From positions 496,001-560,000 of the forward strand of contig AP026144.1 in NCBI GenBank assembly GCA_030295235.1: a DNA stretch of 64,000 nt, in the 5' to 3' direction. Both the position numbers and the translations under genes were made by a program. The notes under the pieces were generated by a model. That model searched no databases, had not been told where the DNA came from, and worked only from the letters and a program-made list of their open reading frames with translations. The DNA comes from Fistulifera solaris. Taxonomy: Eukaryota; Bacillariophyta; Bacillariophyceae; Naviculales; Stauroneidaceae. Position 1 is the stretch's first letter; each line of letters opens with the position of its first letter. Shown in pieces: positions 23,574 to 33,543 of the stretch.

Positions 23574-25252
23574 TCACCAATTATTGCGATTGACATTCCC
23601 TTCTGTTTCATTTTCATCGTCATTTAAAATGCATTGCACAGTATCCGCTGAGATTTCTTGGAAAATCGATAGACCACGGGTATGCTGACGTTTCGATTTG
23701 GGTTTGATCTCCTTGCAAACAACGCCGCTCGCCAGATCGAGCTTTGCAGCTGTGGCCTTGTCATGATGCTTCTTGCACATGCCGCCGAGAATTGCTTGTT
23801 TGCTGCAGTTATCAACTAAACAAACGCGCTTCTTTGCACCATGGGAAATGCACTTGCCACCTTGTACAGCCACTTTATCACAACCTTCAGCATCGCAGCG
23901 TTTTCTTGCCGGTCCATGCGTACTGCAAAGCCCCGCTTTCTTCACATTCTTGTCACACCCTGGGTGCTTGCACGTCTTGCGCTTTGCGCCGTGCGTAATA
24001 CACAGACCTCCTTGAACGACACGATTGGCGCAGCCTTCGACCGAGCACTTGCGACGCACGCGTTTGCTGGTACCTCCGGTGGCCAATTTCGCCTCGGATC
24101 GTACTGCCATGGGTCCAGGTACTCCCAGCTCCGTAGCAACCTCGGCATCTGCGGCTTGGAGATTGCGCAAAAGGTATCATCCACATCGCCCATCGAGTCG
24201 AGAAATGAAATTGACGAGGAAGTAGCACGATGATGGCCAACCTTGAGAGGATGCATACTTGCTGGTGGTTCATTTCCATTGAAGAGAGCAGGACCAAAGA
24301 GTGCACTTAGACTGATTGACGACAACTTTCGATGGTGTGCTCCGGAGTTAGGTTGCTGTGAGTTTTCTCCGTTGGCCACACCCACTGCTGGTGCAACTAG
24401 CTGGTTACTTGCGCTGTGAAGTCGAGCGTCTGCAGGCCTCTCCAGTATCTCCATCGAACCGCGCCTTTCCTCCATACGAGGATGGGCCTCACTTGGAGGA
24501 TAAGCATACGGGGCCATGGGGCGACCCGGCATACCAGAGAAATAGGGAGCTCCCGTCGGCATGGGGTAAGCGGCAAAGTGTGATACTGGCGCGTATGGCA
24601 TTACAGGGTGCGGCCCAGCATGTCGCAATTGGGATAGATGCATACGGTAGGGGTCCGCCATTTGTGGTTGTGAAAGAGGATGCTGCTTGTAGGCAACCGC
24701 GTCGAATTCCTCCTTCCCAAGACCCGCGGAAGCAGCGGCTGAAAGCATATCTAAACCTCCACTATCGACACGGTGATGCTGGCGAGTTCTGCTTGTTTTC
24801 TGATCTATAGGCACAGCCTTTCCCTTCGAGTTGATACGGCGATGAGAAATCGGAGGCTCAAATTGGCTGCTTGGATGCGAAAGCATGTGCTTACGGCTAC
24901 CTTCGATGGTTGGATCACTATAGGACCCAAGTACCGTGACATTGCGCTCGTTCATCATTTGTTGCGGATCGTGCATATGTATATTGATGGGACGCGACGT
25001 AGACCTGACGGGAGAAGACCTTTGATAATGCGCATCACCGAAAGAAGGTTGAATGATAACAGCCGAGCCGGGATCCATTTTTGAGATTGGTTCTCTCGCA
25101 GATTCGGAAGGATGCATATTTCTCAATGAACCTTGAATATCATTTAAATGGGAGGGCATGTGGATCATAATGTTTTCACAAGGGCTGAATAGTTGTAGAA
25201 CTGTAGTTCCCACGAGTATTGCACTTTCAAATTTCTGATGGTCGGAGTTCAT
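23574..25252 (-). CDS. WRKY19-type zinc-knuckle repeat protein
   Basis: The N-terminal 360 residues are Pro/His/Ser-rich and hydrophilic (start MNSDHQKFESAI; an upstream Met at 25273 is possible), with a conserved-looking GGLDMLSAAASAG. The C-terminus holds four tandem Cys/His repeats: CSVEGCANRVVQGGLCITHG, CKHPGCDKN...GLCSTHG, CDAEGCDKVAVQGGKCISHG and CLVDNCSKQ...GGMCKKHH. This C-x4-C-x8-GG-x-C-x2-H pattern is the repeat found in WRKY19-like proteins of diatoms and oomycetes, probably nucleic-acid binding. The two parts are in different frames, meeting at the A4 run 24169-24172 (T4 on the coding strand). Five T would give DDTFLRNLQAADAEV, so one base is probably missing. I found no frame-preserving intron. 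Confidence 0.8.
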
Positions 25253-26159
25253 TGTTTGGAAATGAGATAGCAATAGAAAGGGAAGCTAGGTTAGTTTCCA
25301 CGGTGAAGTAAGCACTTTGCTTGTCGCATTAGTCAAGGGTTCAATAAAGCAATGTTTCAAAGGCGTGGAGTTGAACATGCACAGTGAAATGCACCTCATT
25401 CTTCAAATATTTTTGTTGCATCATGTCAACGTTTTCAAGCAAAAGGAGTCCCGAGTCATTTCGGAATCCATCACTATCGTTGATTAACTGAAAATTCTTG
25501 ACATCGCACCAATTTTCTGACGTCAAACACACGTTTAAAAACGTGCATCAACATCACCACAAGCAACAACACGTCCGTTTCACAGCCATGGGCGACAGCG
25601 AGCGACGTCACGAACGGTATGGTTGCTTGTTGATTAATTCAACAGTGAAAATAATTTCAAGATTGATTTCAGCGCCGCGACGACCAAGACAAATGGCTTA
25701 CCTTGAAAGGAAAAAGATGAGTGAGGAGGAAAGACAACAAAAATTTGACTTTCTCTTGTGATGATTGTGAGACATGAATGTCCAGCTACTCCGATTGTGC
25801 TGCGATACTCCGAGGTTGCAGCAAGCTCGCTGCTGGCTGCTGGTCGCAGTGTTTCATTCGCAGTTGAATTGAGGCGCGTGCACGAGTACCGGTATGATGA
25901 GTTAATAGTACAATGCAAAAGTATAGCAATATATAAGAGACAGGGCTGCGAATAGTACCCGTTCTGCTGGCGTGGTTGAGGTGATAACTAAAGTACACTC
26001 GTCGTGACAACCAGTGTTGATATCGGAGTTCGATCGAAATTTTTCAGTTTTCCATATTATCTTCCTTAGCTAGGGTTTAACATATCTTAGGTTAGTTCGT
26101 CGTAGGCTATTAACAGCAAAAAATTTCTATCCAGACTTCAAATCTTTATCCCCCGTTGG
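25253..26159. other. Intergenic with a CRE palindrome and a possible micro-gene
   Basis: A perfect TGACGTCA lies at 25518-25525 and an inverted repeat CACGTTT-AA-AAACGTG at 25531-25546. From 25588, MGDSERRHERY opens a frame of about 58 residues ending at 25761; a short intron (GTTGCTTG to TTTCAG) would shorten it. It is too weak to call as a gene. Confidence 0.4.
25518..25525. promoter_or_regulatory. TGACGTCA cAMP/CO2-response-type bZIP site
   Basis: Perfect 8-bp palindrome about 265 bp upstream of the WRKY19-like start. In Phaeodactylum, TGACGT elements are known CO2/cAMP-responsive sites; function here is inference. Confidence 0.35.
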
Positions 26160-27452
26160 CTAATGCTCACTTCTCAAGTTGAATTGCATTCCTATAGTAG
26201 CATCGTCAATAAGGGCCGGTAAGCGAAGATTTCCTCCATCATCCTGATGTCTAAAGAGCACCAAATCAACCATTCTTCTTCCAAATTTCGAGGCCAAGTT
26301 CTGGTGCGAAAGCTTAACCCAATCATCTATTGTCCAGTCTCGACACATGCCGGTAACTGGCACAGCGGGCGGTTCCTTTCTTTCCACCAAGGGGCTTTCT
26401 GAGTAGCACAGCATTCGCTCGTCACGAGTACTTTGCGTTTCCCCCCTCGGAAGACAAAGAGCAGACCCTTGGCTCTGGATATTACTTTGGGAACTTATGT
26501 CGAGCGGCAAGGATCCGTTGGAAGGTGTAGGGCTTGTCCTGAGGTCATTGTCGGCCAAGTCGGAAATGAATAGCTGGCATGGTTGAAGCGGTGGCTTGAT
26601 ATTCGTTCTCCAGCTTGAATCCAACGTATCTTTGGTTTTGAATTGATTATGCGGTGTGATGAGACTTCTCTGTGCGTTAAATGCATCTTCTTCTTCTTGG
26701 GTGTCCAATTTATCCCCACCCGACGAGCCGCTTTGGTCGATAGAACTAGAAGGAGATTGGCGCAATTGCATGGTTACTCGCGTTTTATGATTGGTGATGA
26801 AACTGTTCTGATCGTGCGCGCAAGGCCTGCGATAACTTTTCTCGTTCGAAGCAATACCATCCATAATAAATTCCAGAGAATCTTCCCCGCCTTTGTCAGA
26901 GTGAAAAAGTCGCCTACGCGTTTGCGAGACGTGTCCTTCATCTCCTATTACTACAGAGGAGCGATCCGGCGTGACAACTGGGCGCATTCCAATGTTGAAT
27001 TTCATCCAAGGCTCCTCGGGTTGTTTCAGAAAATCGCCAATCATCATAACATAGCTTTCACCGCAATCTAATCGTTTCATACTTGTAAAGTGCACACCAC
27101 CATGTAACCAGAGTATTATTTCAGAATGCTTGGCATGTAAATCGACATTTCCGGAAGCATCAATGGTGAGGATTTCTCGAGAAAGGAGTTCTCTGTGACT
27201 CTTACGCCTGACAGGAGAGCAGTATCGCTCGCACGGTGTTGATTCGGGGCGCTCAGCGTGGCAGGCCTGTGGACAATATTTCCACCAGAGTTCTACCAGA
27301 TTGCGTCGTCCCAAAGTACAGGGAAGTGATAAAGTTAACCCCTTATCCACGACATCGCTGGTACATCCGAAATAAATAGGAGCGATGCGAACTTTTGCAA
27401 CGAAATTGTCACTTCGACTTTCGTCTCTCCGCCTCTTTCGAACCTCGCTCAT
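26160..27452 (-). CDS. Unknown protein with possible FHA-like N-terminus
   Basis: The start MSEVRKRRRDESRSDNFVA at 27452 is preferred because the frame upstream (to 27653) reads as hydrophobic, non-conserved sequence. The first 130 residues contain LTLSLPCTLGRRNLVELWW, a Cys/His-rich insert, then SHRELLSREILTIDASGNV. GR followed by SRE and a DxxGxV turn resembles a divergent FHA phosphopeptide-binding fold, but the assignment is tentative. The middle is Ser/Pro-rich and likely disordered. The C-terminus (DWVKLSHQNLASKFGRRMVD, then RLPALIDDATIG) looks ordered. About 430 residues. No function assigned. Confidence 0.6.
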   Translation of the reverse strand: MSEVRKRRRDESRSDNFVAKVRIAPIYFGCTSDVVDKGLTLSLPCTLGRRNLVELWWKYCPQACHAERPESTPCERYCSPVRRKSHRELLSREILTIDASGNVDLHAKHSEIILWLHGGVHFTSMKRLDCGESYVMMIGDFLKQPEEPWMKFNIGMRPVVTPDRSSVVIGDEGHVSQTRRRLFHSDKGGEDSLEFIMDGIASNEKSYRRPCAHDQNSFITNHKTRVTMQLRQSPSSSIDQSGSSGGDKLDTQEEEDAFNAQRSLITPHNQFKTKDTLDSSWRTNIKPPLQPCQLFISDLADNDLRTSPTPSNGSLPLDISSQSNIQSQGSALCLPRGETQSTRDERMLCYSESPLVERKEPPAVPVTGMCRDWTIDDWVKLSHQNLASKFGRRMVDLVLFRHQDDGGNLRLPALIDDATIGMQFNLRSEH

Positions 27453-27765
27453 AACTCGCGAGATTCTTTGATACAGGCAAGAGTGTGATTTGAATCCACA
27501 ACAATGCAGCCAAGATGCAATGTAGTTGCAATAAACGCAATCCACAAACAACGAAAAAAAACGCGCGACACACAAAAAATCTGTCCGAAACATAGGTCCG
27601 AAACGGCGAGGCGGATAATGCAGAATCAAGCTCACTAAGGTTAGCGAATACATTACACGTTAGCTTTAAGACGCTAATGCTATCCCAAAAAAATAGCCTG
27701 ATGATTTGTGTTAAATTTCACGTCGCATGCGCGTGAGATGTTCAGAGCGTTTCTTCTTATGTACA

Positions 27766-28416
27766 TTACCTCCGTCTCCGTCGACGCAAAACACCATCAA
27801 TGCCATTGCCAACTCCATCCCCAGCTTCCAAACGTAAAACATCTCGAGCATCGCCACCTGATTTGACCGAGTTTGTGACCATCCGCGCCAGCGTCCACAT
27901 TCCTCCGTCACGATCGAGTCCCCCGCCGACTGTTTCTGTCATCTTGGCGACTTCTTTCATGGTGGCCGCATCCATGAATGGAAGATCGTGCCCTGTTTCT
28001 TGCTTGAACCAGTCTTCAAAATCATCCGAGTCTTTGTCGGCCTCGGATCGCAGTATAGCCGAACCATTCGGACCCTCCACAATTTGTTCAAATGCTTCGC
28101 GGGCGGCAATGAAAATATCGCGACTGTTCGCCATACTCTCTTCGTCCTTTTTCGACATGGTATCAGGGTGGTGTTCCATGGCGATTCGTAAAAATGTCTT
28201 TTTCACATCCTTGAAAAGAATAGAGTCTTTCCGCTCGGTCACCGCTATTCCCAATATTTGAAAGGGGTCAGTTTGTTTCTTTTTCTTTCGGAGTTTGTGG
28301 TATTGTTGATTTCTATAGGACGAGAAGGACACTGCTGGCGGATAGTAACATAGAGGAGGCGGAGCGCGGAGTGTCGCTGTTCGAACAATTAGCCTAGTGA
28401 TTGTGTGCGGCGGCAT
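27766..28416 (-). CDS. J-domain (DnaJ-type) cochaperone, probably mitochondrial
   Basis: 216 residues. The N-terminus is basic and Ser/Arg-rich without acids for about 45 residues (MPPHTITRLIVRTATLRAPP), a mitochondrial-type presequence. The J domain follows: DPFQILGIAVTER, KKTFLRIAMEHHPDTMSKK with HPD at residues 83-85, then a helix EAFEQIVEG. The downstream part (SDDFEDWFKQETGHDLPFMD, ATMKEVAKM) is unknown to me and may bind a client. It ends in a run of Arg. J proteins stimulate the ATPase of Hsp70. Confidence 0.8.
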   Translation of the reverse strand: MPPHTITRLIVRTATLRAPPPLCYYPPAVSFSSYRNQQYHKLRKKKKQTDPFQILGIAVTERKDSILFKDVKKTFLRIAMEHHPDTMSKKDEESMANSRDIFIAAREAFEQIVEGPNGSAILRSEADKDSDDFEDWFKQETGHDLPFMDAATMKEVAKMTETVGGGLDRDGGMWTLARMVTNSVKSGGDARDVLRLEAGDGVGNGIDGVLRRRRRR

Positions 28417-28762
28417 CTTTGAATAAACATATGATCGTTACTTCTGATATCGATTGACAGAGGCTCAGAGTCGATATGTGCAAGCAACAGAAACAGTATA
28501 ACGTATTTGTAGCTTTTGTAGTTTGTAGACAACAATAATGCGGTCGCAACCGAACGGTGCGTTCCGCTAAGGTTAGAGGTCTTGAGCAGGCCACAAACAA
28601 TTCTCGCTATTTGTAATGCTGCGGCGATCCCATTCTTCCTACTCCGTAATAAAAAAGTCACAGCATTGCTCGTTCGTTGGACTTTCCTCACACGACAAGA
28701 ACATAGCAATACCTAAACATGTAAATGCGATCGAATATCTATGTTTAACTATTATTGCTAAA
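28417..28762. other. Intergenic, no gene seen
   Basis: Lies between the J-protein start and the 3' end of the GPI transamidase gene. Nothing recognisable. Confidence 0.5.
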
Positions 28763-29938
28763 TCACAGTAGAAACCCAGCCAAGATCGCCATACCAAACA
28801 AAAGGACAGTTAGTAGTAGAAAAACACCGTCCGAGGGATCTGCTCCCTCTATTAAGCTGTGAGTGGGTTGGGCATTTGCATGATCGTCCTTTGCTTTCTG
28901 TTGTTTTTCACTTGCTCGATAATCGATGCCCGTGGCTCTCTGGTATGCTTCCAGCGAGAACCGGGGCATCTCATAGTCAATAGGATACGCAACGACGTCT
29001 TTAGTATGTCTCTTGGAAGGAATATGCTTGTTGACCCAGAAATCTGACATGACGACCTGATCCGCCTTCCGAACGGCCAATTTGTCGCTGATGCCAATGT
29101 GTGCTCTTTGCTGTTCAAATGGAAACGGATCCACCATGGCTTGCCGAAGAGTCATTTTTCCCCAGTTTGTGTTATCCTTATTACGAAGAAACTCATGAAA
29201 CGCATAAGTGTACCGTTCGATTACGGAAAGTCCTAGATTTTCGTCCGCGTGATGCGCATAGGAGCTTTCTTTACGGAGGGAACTCCCAATCACTGTAATA
29301 TTCGGGCTTATGAATGCATCTCCTAATGTAAAAGCTTGGCAAGTGTCAGCAACGAATAAAATCTCGTGATACCGCTTTGCTGCGTGCATTTGCTGAAAGA
29401 CGGCCGACAAATGTTGTGTCATGATTTCCTCCACATCTTGAAACTTGAAAAACTGATCCCCACCGTGTCCCGTCAAGTAAATGAGTATATTGCTCTTTTC
29501 GTCGGTATTCAACACCGGTAAACCGGCGGTATGGTGTCCCGTTAATGCGTGCACCAAGTTGGATACGGTCACGTCTTCCCCTCGGTAATCCACTTCCGTC
29601 GACGCGTCGTACAACGACGGTCCTTCGGGTGTCGTCAAAATACGATTTTTGAAAACATTTCGTGGATTAACCGCATATTCGTCGGCCAACATGAGTATAA
29701 TATTTTCATCACGGAAACCGTTTTCTTTCAAGAACTGGTAAATGGTCAAGGCGTTGGCGTTGTGTCGGTAATTGAACCAATATCGTGACGAGCTGACAAT
29801 TACGGCATGATTGGAAGTGTGTTGTGCGCAAGAGCTGACGAGAAGCGATAGCAAGTGAACGAAAATCTTCAGTAATAATGTCAATTCTTTCATCATCACT
29901 ACCTTGACGAGAACATGAACACCAAAAGGGCGCCTCAT
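28763..29938 (-). CDS. PIGK: GPI-anchor transamidase catalytic subunit (PIG-K/GPI8)
   Basis: C13-family cysteine protease that cleaves the GPI signal and attaches the anchor in the ER. Visible features are a signal peptide (the second start at residue 16, MKELTLLLKIFVHLLSLLVS, looks better than the first), ADEYAVNPRNVFKN, catalytic His158 in IYLTGHGGDQFFK, catalytic Cys200 in LFVADTCQAFT, and SSYAHHADENLGLSVIERYT. A C-terminal hydrophobic anchor ends the protein (FLLLTVLLFGMAILAGFLL). About 391 residues in one exon, near the family length. All catalytic residues are present. Confidence 0.95.
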   Translation of the reverse strand: MRRPFGVHVLVKVVMMKELTLLLKIFVHLLSLLVSSCAQHTSNHAVIVSSSRYWFNYRHNANALTIYQFLKENGFRDENIILMLADEYAVNPRNVFKNRILTTPEGPSLYDASTEVDYRGEDVTVSNLVHALTGHHTAGLPVLNTDEKSNILIYLTGHGGDQFFKFQDVEEIMTQHLSAVFQQMHAAKRYHEILFVADTCQAFTLGDAFISPNITVIGSSLRKESSYAHHADENLGLSVIERYTYAFHEFLRNKDNTNWGKMTLRQAMVDPFPFEQQRAHIGISDKLAVRKADQVVMSDFWVNKHIPSKRHTKDVVAYPIDYEMPRFSLEAYQRATGIDYRASEKQQKAKDDHANAQPTHSLIEGADPSDGVFLLLTVLLFGMAILAGFLL

Positions 29939-30086
29939 TTTGTCATGACATGATAATATAGCAGCAAAATGGAGAAAACTTTGTATCGTTACGAAAAAGG
30001 AGTTTGTGCTACCCCTATAAGGTTAGTGTCTTTCTCTGTTATTACCGCAACCACAAGGTACAAAGTACCTGGTCGAAACCCATGAC

Positions 30087-30109
30087 TCATGACTGCTTTT
30101 CAGTCGTGA
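30087..30109 (+). repeat. Dispersed palindrome, copy 4
   Basis: TCATGACTG and CAGTCGTGA around CTTTT: near-perfect complementary arms. Confidence 0.65.
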
Positions 30110-30311
30110 GCGAGTCGTGATTACCGCCACAAAAAAGATCGAAAGAACGCATGTTTGCTCTCTAGGTCGTCATTTTCTATGTTTTTATCACTATTCTTCT
30201 CTGGTTGAAGCAAGCTGACTTTGAGCTGCATACGAAAAAGGCATTTGAATGTTATATTTTATCCTTCTGTTTTTAATCGGAATTTCGGATCAGGCCTTGG
30301 TAGCATTCTTC

Positions 30312-30334
30312 TCATGACTGATTTTCATTCGTGA
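30312..30334 (+). repeat. Dispersed palindrome, copy 5
   Basis: TCATGACTG, ATTTT, CATTCGTGA: same spacing with one altered arm base. Confidence 0.6.
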
Positions 30335-30460
30335 GTCATCAGCCTCATAACGTCATAACAACGATTTTTCTCATTTGAAGCTTTTTCACCTCCAGTACTA
30401 GGTATCCAGCATCCAGCATCCTTTTGCCACCTTCACAAATCGACCGGCCTACTAGTAACA

Positions 30461-31399
30461 ATGCAGTATGCAACAGGAATGAGCGACGGTCCATCTTTAT
30501 CGAATCAAACTTTCCCAATACAAGTTCATTGCGGTTTCTTACAAACAAAAATGATGAAAAGTCGTCGCCTCGCAATTGCCCGCCTCATTCTTCTTGAGTG
30601 TCTCCTACACCCTGTGACATCCATCACTGTGCACGAATATGCGGCTCGTCCTATCGTTCAAAAAGCTCTGGCATCTCCACAACGACCGGAATCCGTCTTG
30701 TCCTTCTTCTTTGCGGGTGTCGATTACAACGATGCTGCACAAGTCGATGACATTCTACGGAATGGAGCGTGTTTGCAAATTATGCAACCTTTGTGGTGGA
30801 CGGGTGACCCAGAATACGATGCACTCTGCCGAGGCTTCTCCGAAACGGTGCGGCAAGTAGGGAAAACGGGATCGTTCGGCAGCAGCAAGGACGATAGTGG
30901 TGTATTATCGCAAATAGACAAAACAATGAGTGAGCTGATACTGTGCGACCAATTATCGAGAAATTGCTCTCGTGGTGAAGCCGAAGCTTTTGCTTACGAA
31001 CCTATCGCCATTCAAGCAGCTCGATCAATAGCTGAAGAGGCACTTGGTTCCCTCAAAGTGGGATGTATAACAGACAAAGGAGAGATTTATCCACCCTATT
31101 TGTCGTTCTGTGCTACTGCTATGATGCATTCCGAATCACTAGCAGACCATGATTTGGCGGTAAAGGTGATAGAGTTAGGAAAGGCCTTTTCGCCAAGTCA
31201 AGTGAAGCGATTCTTTGAACTACAAATGGGTATGGAATTAGCGCACATGGATGTTATTAAGCGTTTCGGCCGGTTTCCCCACCGCAACGATGCACTTGGT
31301 AGGCAAAACACTAGCGAAGAAGCACTCTGGCTATCCGATTACGACAACTTGCCGGCTTGGGCCAAGTCTCAAATGAAGTCCTCGGGTAAAAAGTTATAG
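30461..31399 (+). CDS. DUF924 family protein
   Basis: 312 residues. Hallmarks of DUF924: ESVLSFFFAG near the start of the domain, then MSELILCDQLSRNCSRGEAEAFAYE (family: ALIILLDQFPRNxFRG..AFA.D), YLSFCATAMMHSESLADHDL and VIKRFGRFPHRNDALGRQNT followed by SEEALWL. Function is unknown; the fold is all-helical and TPR-like. An internal start (residue about 31, MMKSRRLAIARLILLECLL) would give a signal-like N-terminus, so targeting is unsettled. Confidence 0.9.
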   Translation: MQYATGMSDGPSLSNQTFPIQVHCGFLQTKMMKSRRLAIARLILLECLLHPVTSITVHEYAARPIVQKALASPQRPESVLSFFFAGVDYNDAAQVDDILRNGACLQIMQPLWWTGDPEYDALCRGFSETVRQVGKTGSFGSSKDDSGVLSQIDKTMSELILCDQLSRNCSRGEAEAFAYEPIAIQAARSIAEEALGSLKVGCITDKGEIYPPYLSFCATAMMHSESLADHDLAVKVIELGKAFSPSQVKRFFELQMGMELAHMDVIKRFGRFPHRNDALGRQNTSEEALWLSDYDNLPAWAKSQMKSSGKKL

Positions 31400-31609
31400 G
31401 ATCTTCTTTGCATACACGTTTCATTAATGGAATGATCCTTCGAAGCAGTCCAGCTAAAATTTTCCATTACCGAGGATTACCTGAAGTTGTTTTTAAAATG
31501 CGTTAAAGCTTCCCCGAGGAAGCCGATTACCTACTGTCAATCGACACAAATATATGCTCCCAATTCTTCTGCACGAATGCTCCGTTTTTCGTTTTCCGAG
31601 TCCGTGTGC

Positions 31610-32098
31610 TTATAGACACAAGCCGGCAACAGCCAAGACAAGCCCAGCACATGACGACACAATAGAGGAGGAAGAAGAAGTTGAAAGAGCGACGGGAGTG
31701 GCGGTAGGAGTAGCCGTTCCTGTTTCGTCGCCAGTGCTTGGAGGAAGGGTGACCGCCGTTGGCACAGTGCCTGTGACAGGAGCGAGAGTCACTCAGGCGG
31801 AACCGGTGGCATGGAGGTATAGATGCCACCCGACGGAGGGTCCGAAACAAAATCACTTGGAAGGTCGCTGGGGATATCCGAGCCTATTTAATACGGCCGT
31901 AAACAGATTTGTAAGTATAAGGAGCAGAACATCATGACGAAATTGGCCATAGCACGACTTACCTTCAGCCATGGTAGGAGGCGGGCTAATGGTGGGGACA
32001 AGCGAGGGGAAGTCGCTCTCATCCTCTTGAAGATCACGGGAGCTGATAACTTCAGCGGAAACAGCAAGTAGCAAGAAAGGGAAAATGGAGAGCTTCAT
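31610..32098 (-). CDS. Small secreted, Ser/Thr/Pro-rich protein, GPI-like tail
   Basis: Exon 1 is 31963-32098 and starts with a clear signal peptide (MKLSIFPFLLLAVSA). The intron 31884-31962 is GT-AG, and exon 2 starts at 31883 with SDIPSDLPSDFVSDPPSGG. The last part is Thr/Pro-rich (TLPPSTGDETGTATPTATP) and ends SSSIVSSCAGLVLAVAGLCL, a hydrophobic end typical of a GPI attachment signal. The middle and end are in different frames near 31795. A 59-base intron (GTGGCATC to TCACAG) or a missing G explains it equally well. It is probably a cell-surface protein, and a possible substrate type for the PIG-K gene nearby, though that link is only thematic. Confidence 0.6.
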
Positions 32099-33013
32099 GG
32101 TTAACGGTTTGTTGATTTTCTTCCGTTGCTGAATGAATGTGGCGAGCTGTTGGGGATTGGGGATCGGAAGAAGAAAAACTCGGTTGCGTTTGTATTCGGT
32201 CGAATGAGGAGTGAGTCGGAGTATAACTTACGGGTGGAGGGAAAGTCGACAAAATCGCTTTCCGTTAATAAGGTGCACCACTATGTAATCTTCTTTTCGA
32301 AATTTAAATACAAAATAAAGTAGCCAGCACCCTGCACGTCTTGCCTGGTGCGTTTCCTTTAGGGTCAATGTGGGTGCTCTACACTATCAAAAACTGGACG
32401 ATGCAAATTTTGTGTACACAGATTATGTAAGTATTCATAATGACCGATAGCTTGAGTAGTCCAAAATCCCCTAGAAAGAAATATGCCTTCTACGGATACT
32501 TAACTTCAAAGCGTTAAAATGGCGTTTTGCTTGGCGTTTCAGTAAAGAAGTCCCGCATTTACAAAATGGCTCCAGTGTTTTTCGAAAGCCGGCCCGGCAC
32601 CGGACATTTCAAGCATTCATTTCTTCGTTTTCGTTCTACGTGGAGACAACAAACGGATGACCACTGTTGCGAGCGTCATTGGTTTCTCTTTGGGACTGAT
32701 TTGCAAGGATTGCGTTCCGTGTTCCGTCCCGTGCCCATCGCGTGGAGTTTATTACGCGATATTTATTGGCTTGTTTCCCATGACACGTCTGGCTGTCATC
32801 CAGTAGCTTTACCTCGAATCTCTAATGAAGTCGATAGGACCGAACCCCAAAATGATAAAAAATCGAAACACAAAGTACCTGTATAGGTACCATCGATCGT
32901 TATCGATGTTTATCATCAAGCCCATATAGAAAAACGATTGCATTGTACCCATAATCACGTTCAACTCTTCCTTTTTAACTCGATTCTCCGATTCTCCGAT
33001 TCTCGATCACAAT
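32099..33013. other. Intergenic, no firm gene
   Basis: A 49-codon frame at about 32657-32806 (MTTVASVIGFSLGLICKDC) looks membrane-like but has no support. The palindrome ATCGATCGTTATCGAT lies near 32893. Confidence 0.4.
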
Positions 33014-33354
33014 ATGCTTGCTTCGTCCCTCATCCGGCAACGCTTGCTTGCTCCTCGTTACGCACGAACGGTAAGGATTCCTTTTTCTACAGCCCGAGAG
33101 TCCTCCCACAATGCGTCTTGTACTTACCCAAGCTCTTCATTACTCGACTTCAGGTAAAGGCCGCGGATTTCTCTACACAGACGCCGGTAGCGACGGCTAA
33201 TATCTTTCAGCGGATGTCTTCATTCTTGGTCGGAGCTGGTTTGTGCGCCCTGGCGACGCAATTCTATATATATCAGGAAATTCGCACGGGGAACGCGTTG
33301 ATGATTGCGAAGCAAGCGGAACTAGAAAAACGGCTTCGAAAGTTGGAAAAGTAA
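33014..33354 (+). CDS. Small single-helix membrane protein, probably mitochondrial
   Basis: Exons are 33014-33070 and 33154-33354; the intron 33071-33153 has GTAAGG and TTCAG ends and keeps frame. The 85-residue product starts with a basic presequence (MLASSLIRQRLLAPRYART), then a hydrophobic helix (MSSFLVGAGLCALATQFYIY) and a charged coiled-coil end (IAKQAELEKRLRKLEK). The arrangement suits a small inner-membrane protein; no family was recognised. Confidence 0.62.
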
Positions 33355-33543
33355 GAAACGTCAAAGCCTATTCCATGCTGTATCTTTAGAGACTATGCCG
33401 GCAAAGTACTTCTTAAGCTGCGTAAATATGTTGGTAGAAGATTTCTATAGACAAATTTAACGATCCATCTTGCTTCGGTGATGGATAGTAGGACGGCGCG
33501 CCTTTATGCTTTATTTTGGTGTAGATGATAAATCACCTTTGTG

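Larger units (their letters stand above)
29939..30460. other. Divergent intergenic region, PIG-K and DUF924 gene
   Basis: Holds two copies of the 23-bp palindrome (30087-30109 and 30312-30334), the first preceded by an extra CATGACTCATGAC. GTACCTGG occurs near 30066. Confidence 0.5.

Noticed and set aside
27453-27653. N-terminal extension of the possible FHA protein
   Set aside because: The sequence is hydrophobic and Cys-rich without family features; the Met at 27452 starts a typical charged N-terminus.
32657-32806. 49-codon membrane-like frame (MTTVASVIGFSLGLI)
   Set aside because: Hydrophobic and Cys-rich but short, with no homology or splice support.
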